In this document: piece after piece, positions 12,762-14,466 of the stretch
How positions within the stretch are numbered: the stretch's first letter is position 1
How the letters are laid out: the number at the start of each line of letters is the position of its first letter
NCBI GenBank assembly: GCA_002495845.1
Contig: DAHF01000139.1
Span: forward strand, 6,296-20,761
Direction: 5' to 3'
DNA: 14,466 nucleotides
Source of the DNA: Sulfolobus sp. UBA167
GTDB lineage: Archaea > Thermoproteota > Thermoprotei_A > Sulfolobales > Sulfolobaceae
Position numbers and translations under genes: made by a program
Notes under the pieces: model-generated
What the model was told of the DNA's origin: nothing
What the model saw: the letters and a program-made list of their open reading frames with translations, nothing else
The model's database searches: none

Positions 12762-12892
12762 CTTTACTATGTTATAATAGAAAATCATTAACTTCTCTTT
12801 CTTCCAGCAAAATATACATTACTTTCCCTGCTTCTGTTAAGTGTTCTCCTCGGCTGAGATTGCAAACCTATATACACTGGGATCACTTTATG

Positions 12893-12903
12893 ACTTAAAA
12901 AAT
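12893..12903 (+). promoter_or_regulatory. TATA-box promoter of the TRASH-domain regulator
   Basis: ACTTAAAAAAT lies 20-30 bases before the ATG at 12923, giving a leaderless transcript. It is directly followed by the palindrome at 12906-12917. Confidence 0.6.
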
Positions 12904-12905
12904 TC

Positions 12906-12917
12906 TCTAACGTTAGA
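12906..12917. promoter_or_regulatory. Perfect 12-bp palindrome, candidate operator
   Basis: TCTAACGTTAGA is its own reverse complement. It lies between the TATA box and the ATG at 12923, covering the expected transcription start. A dimeric regulator bound here would block polymerase, so self-repression by the encoded regulator is the simplest reading (inference). Confidence 0.5.
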
Positions 12918-12922
12918 TCTAT

Positions 12923-13432
12923 ATGGAAGAAAAGTTCTCTGAACTTGAGTTCAGGGCGATAGAGGCGTTGAGGAGGAACCCAAGGATTAGCGTGAAGGAC
13001 CTAGCCAAGGAATTGAACGTGAATAGGAACACGGCTTCGCGTATATTAAGGTCGTTGTTCAAAAAAGGGGTGAAGTTAAAGGTCGCGGTCGAGAGTTTCC
13101 CCACCCTTTTCATAGTGGGGAAATGCGTCAACTGGTGCGAGGAATGCTATCCCCTTGTGGACGGTAAGGAACTCTGCGTAGTTAGAAGCAATGACATCTC
13201 ATCCCTCCTCAATAGGACTGAGGAGGCCCAAGCTAATGAGGTGTTCATCTCCATGAAGGGTAACGTAAAGGACATAATAGTCAAGCCATCGCTAACTTGT
13301 GACTACTGTGGCAAAGAAATACACCAAGGAGAGAAGTACTTCACCTACACGCGAAACAACAGGACTTATTATCTTTGCTGTAGTTCGTGTCTGAAGGAGA
13401 TGAAGAAGACCATGGAGAGAACTGGGAAATGA
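12923..13432 (+). CDS. Lrp/AsnC-type HTH plus TRASH-domain metal-responsive regulator (CopR/CopT-like)
   Basis: A 169-residue transcription regulator. Residues about 6-50 are a helix-turn-helix (IEALRRNPRISVKDLAKEL, NRNTASRILRSL). Residues 126-156 are a TRASH metal-binding domain: C126-x2-C129, aromatic YFTYTRNNRTYYLC, then C152-C153-x2-C156. A middle cysteine group C68-x3-C72-x2-C75 with C85 (GKCVNWCEEC) could form a second metal site. In Sulfolobales, CopR/CopT regulators of this build control a TRASH chaperone and a copper-exporting ATPase. Here neither copM nor copA is adjacent, so copper is only one candidate; mercury or another soft metal is possible. The start is ATG 12923, supported by the TATA box. 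It stands alone. Confidence 0.82.
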   Translation: MEEKFSELEFRAIEALRRNPRISVKDLAKELNVNRNTASRILRSLFKKGVKLKVAVESFPTLFIVGKCVNWCEECYPLVDGKELCVVRSNDISSLLNRTEEAQANEVFISMKGNVKDIIVKPSLTCDYCGKEIHQGEKYFTYTRNNRTYYLCCSSCLKEMKKTMERTGK

Positions 13433-13618
13433 GGTTTACAAAAGAATGAAATCCTCGCCTCTTCTAGGGTGAAGATTCAAATGCACGTGTTTAAACTTCT
13501 TTTAGTGAAACTAATGACGCCCCAGCTCAATGAGGGCTCAGGACTATGGAGGATAATCATCTTTCCTCTCTTCACGGAATCCTGGGTAATCAATGACTGA
13601 TCTCATGTGGGGTGGTTT

Positions 13619-13640
13619 TCTCATCGACTGCCAGATGAGA
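13619..13640 (+). other. Perfect 7-bp hairpin
   Basis: TCTCATC (13619-13625) and GATGAGA (13634-13640) enclose GACTGCCA. It is 38 bases from a second hairpin CTGGAA-CCC-TTCCAG (13679-13693). The pair suggests a folded transcript. Confidence 0.45.
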
Positions 13641-13678
13641 GATGCAATCCCGAATCGATGATGTGAACGATGAACTCT

Positions 13679-13693
13679 CTGGAACCCTTCCAG
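13679..13693 (+). other. Perfect 6-bp hairpin with three-base loop
   Basis: CTGGAA-CCC-TTCCAG. It is a compact stem with no T-run after it, so it is unlikely to be a terminator. Confidence 0.45.
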
Positions 13694-13812
13694 GGGATCC
13701 ACAAAATGAGCTACTTTTCGTGTGCAGAGAAAGCCAGAGTTAGGTACGACAAATCATGCAAGGGGGATGAAAGGGGTCTTCAAATACTTGATAAAAAGGA
13801 AAATGGGAGATA

Positions 13813-13843
13813 ATATATATACATACACACGTATATACACATT
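13813..13843. repeat. Second alternating purine-pyrimidine tract
   Basis: TA, CA and one CG step alternate strictly over about 31 bases. It resembles 12732-12761 in composition and length, and together they bracket the TRASH-domain regulator gene. Confidence 0.7.
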
Positions 13844-14036
13844 TAAAATTAGAATTAGAAGAATTCCTATATCCGTGATGCAAAAAGACAAGTAGAGGAA
13901 AGTTGAGGGTCTAGGTAATGCGCAGTGACGGAGAAAGGAGCATTGAACGACATGGTTGCAGGGAGATATTAGGGTTAACGTGTGCCCCTGCATTGGTGTT
14001 CTTTAACTTATCAGTTAGGATAGGAACAGGGGTCTT

Positions 14037-14095
14037 CCATTCTCTCCCCCTTTCTTCCTTTTCCTTTCTTCTCTACTCTCTTCTTTATTCTCCCC
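14037..14095 (+). repeat. Polypyrimidine tract
   Basis: About 59 bases, almost all C and T, with only four A. It ends 12 bases before the stop of the minus-strand metallopeptidase gene. On the plus strand its T-rich blocks could terminate a transcript coming from the left; on the minus strand it is purine-rich and would not. The tract could form a triplex. Confidence 0.6.
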
Positions 14096-14106
14096 GTCGT
14101 TAAAAG

Positions 14107-14466
14107 TCATGGACTACCGCTTTCCTCCTTCTCCTCCTTTTCCCTCATCTTTCTGAAAAGCTTGTTCACCTCCCTCTGGTTCACCTTCTTTCCGTGAGGC
14201 CTGAGCCCCCCGCTGAACTTCCCAGGTATGTGGAGCAGTTCGTGTATCATTACCTTATTCCTGGAGTCATCGTCAAGCAAGGAGTACCTTTCCCATATCA
14301 GCTCTATGGTGTATAGAGTACCCAAGTTGAAACCGAAGGAGACCGCACGCGGTATAGGCCATATTCTAGCTATAGCCCTTCCTTTAGAGCCGAGTGAGCC
14401 TACGACCCTGACCCTCTCTAGATCTACGTTGTCCATGTTGAGCTTCTTCACTATCCTCCTCATCCT
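14107..14466 (-). CDS. Predicted metallopeptidase (COG4900 / PhageMetallopep-like), probably 5'-incomplete
   Basis: Zinc-protease-like protein with the hallmark VMIHELLHIPGKFSGGLRPHG: an HExxH motif (HELLH) and a later histidine suited as third ligand. Preceding it are VVGSLGSKGRAIARIWPIPRAVSF and YTIELIWERYSLLDDDSRNK, the usual order of this family. The visible part has 118 residues from an ATG at 14463. The frame is still open at the window edge and relatives have some residues before the MRRIVKKLNMDNVDLERVRVV segment, so the true start is probably outside. The C-terminal tail is charged (KMREKEEKEESGSP). No signal peptide is seen; it is expected to be cytoplasmic. The substrate is unknown. 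Confidence 0.8.
   Translation of the reverse strand, partial: RMRRIVKKLNMDNVDLERVRVVGSLGSKGRAIARIWPIPRAVSFGFNLGTLYTIELIWERYSLLDDDSRNKVMIHELLHIPGKFSGGLRPHGKKVNQREVNKLFRKMREKEEKEESGSP

Larger units (their letters stand above)
12604..12922. other. 319-base divergent spacer between zinc-finger and TRASH regulator genes
   Basis: No gene is visible. It holds the leader and probable promoter of the minus-strand gene (12604-12695), a 30-base strictly alternating purine-pyrimidine tract (12732-12761), and the plus-strand TATA box and palindrome of the regulator gene (12893-12917). The middle (12770-12880) is AT-rich and shows no further structure. Confidence 0.6.
13433..14106. other. 674-base spacer without a convincing gene
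   Basis: All frames are short; a 35-codon frame at 13706-13813 has no supporting signal. The left part (13433-13790) is of gene-like base composition and holds two perfect hairpins (13619-13640 and 13679-13693). Next come an alternating purine-pyrimidine tract (13813-13843), a mixed region, and a long pyrimidine tract (14037-14095). A weak resemblance to the omega-RNA-like motif (GTGGGGTGGTT, 13607-13617) is noted but not called. It may be a decayed locus or encode a non-coding RNA. Confidence 0.5.

Noticed and set aside
13589..13617. Possible fifth omega-RNA-like motif (CAATG ... GTGGGGTGGTT)
   Set aside because: The match is limited to about ten scattered bases, the tetraloop stem is missing, and the TTCAC end is not present.
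13706..13813. 35-codon ATG frame in the large spacer
   Set aside because: There is no promoter at a suitable distance, no Shine-Dalgarno sequence and no recognisable motif.
13754..14103. Frames of 79 codons (minus) and 61 codons (plus) in the large spacer
   Set aside because: They read through simple-sequence tracts and have composition dictated by the TA/CA and pyrimidine repeats.
1..14466. CRISPR arrays, tRNA and rRNA genes
   Set aside because: No regularly spaced direct repeats, no T-loop-like GGTTCGAATCC segment and no rRNA blocks were found on either strand.

Overview
The window looks like chromosomal DNA from a thermoacidophilic crenarchaeon of the order Sulfolobales. A Metallosphaera-like genus is possible from the moderate GC content, but I cannot fix the genus. 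The grounds are: AGG/AGA-dominated arginine codons; TATA boxes about 25-32 bases before many start codons, implying leaderless transcripts; GTG and TTG starts inside operons; an archaeal-type pair of radical SAM lipoyl-synthase candidates; a Lrp-HTH plus TRASH-domain metal regulator of the CopR/CopT kind; and a surface glycoprotein with a Ser/Thr stalk. No tRNA, rRNA, CRISPR array or intact transposase gene was seen.

Layout. 1-1283: the 3' part of purK, overlapping (ATGA) a small ModE-type winged-helix protein. 1363-2825: a two-helix membrane protein and a short GlcE-like FAD-binding oxidase, each with its own promoter. 2826-3325: a hairpin-rich spacer. 3326-5495: a small winged-helix-like protein and a large N-glycosylated, membrane-anchored surface protein. 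5496-5861: a spacer with two copies of a short structured motif. 5862-9777: a class V aminotransferase of the alanine/serine-glyoxylate type, then a tightly overlapping operon of a 109-residue unknown protein, two radical SAM proteins (LipS1/LipS2-like) and a lipoate-protein ligase. 10102-11854: an ABC-2 exporter ATPase and permease. 12085-12603 (minus): a zinc-finger/HTH protein. 12923-13432: the TRASH-domain regulator with a perfect palindrome between TATA box and start. 13433-14106: a long non-coding spacer. 14107-14463 (minus): a metallopeptidase of the COG4900 type that probably continues beyond the window edge.

How the genes may work together. The GlcE-like oxidase (glycolate to glyoxylate), the aminotransferase (glyoxylate to glycine) and the lipoate-assembly operon (lipoate is needed by the glycine cleavage H protein, and also by LbpA-type and 2-oxoacid dehydrogenase carriers) make a plausible glycolate/glyoxylate/glycine neighbourhood. 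This is inferred from gene content; no H protein or lipoylated carrier lies in the window.

The most interesting unexplained signal is a short motif, roughly CCGTGAGG-n-GGTAGTTCAC, found four times only in spacers (3061-3086 minus; 5634-5660, 5766-5788 and 12041-12063 plus). In three copies a GNRA tetraloop is closed by CC/GG. It resembles the right end, that is the 3' end of the omega RNA, of IS200/IS605-type tnpB elements, but no tnpA or tnpB is present. These may be solo relics or TnpB-dependent non-coding RNAs.
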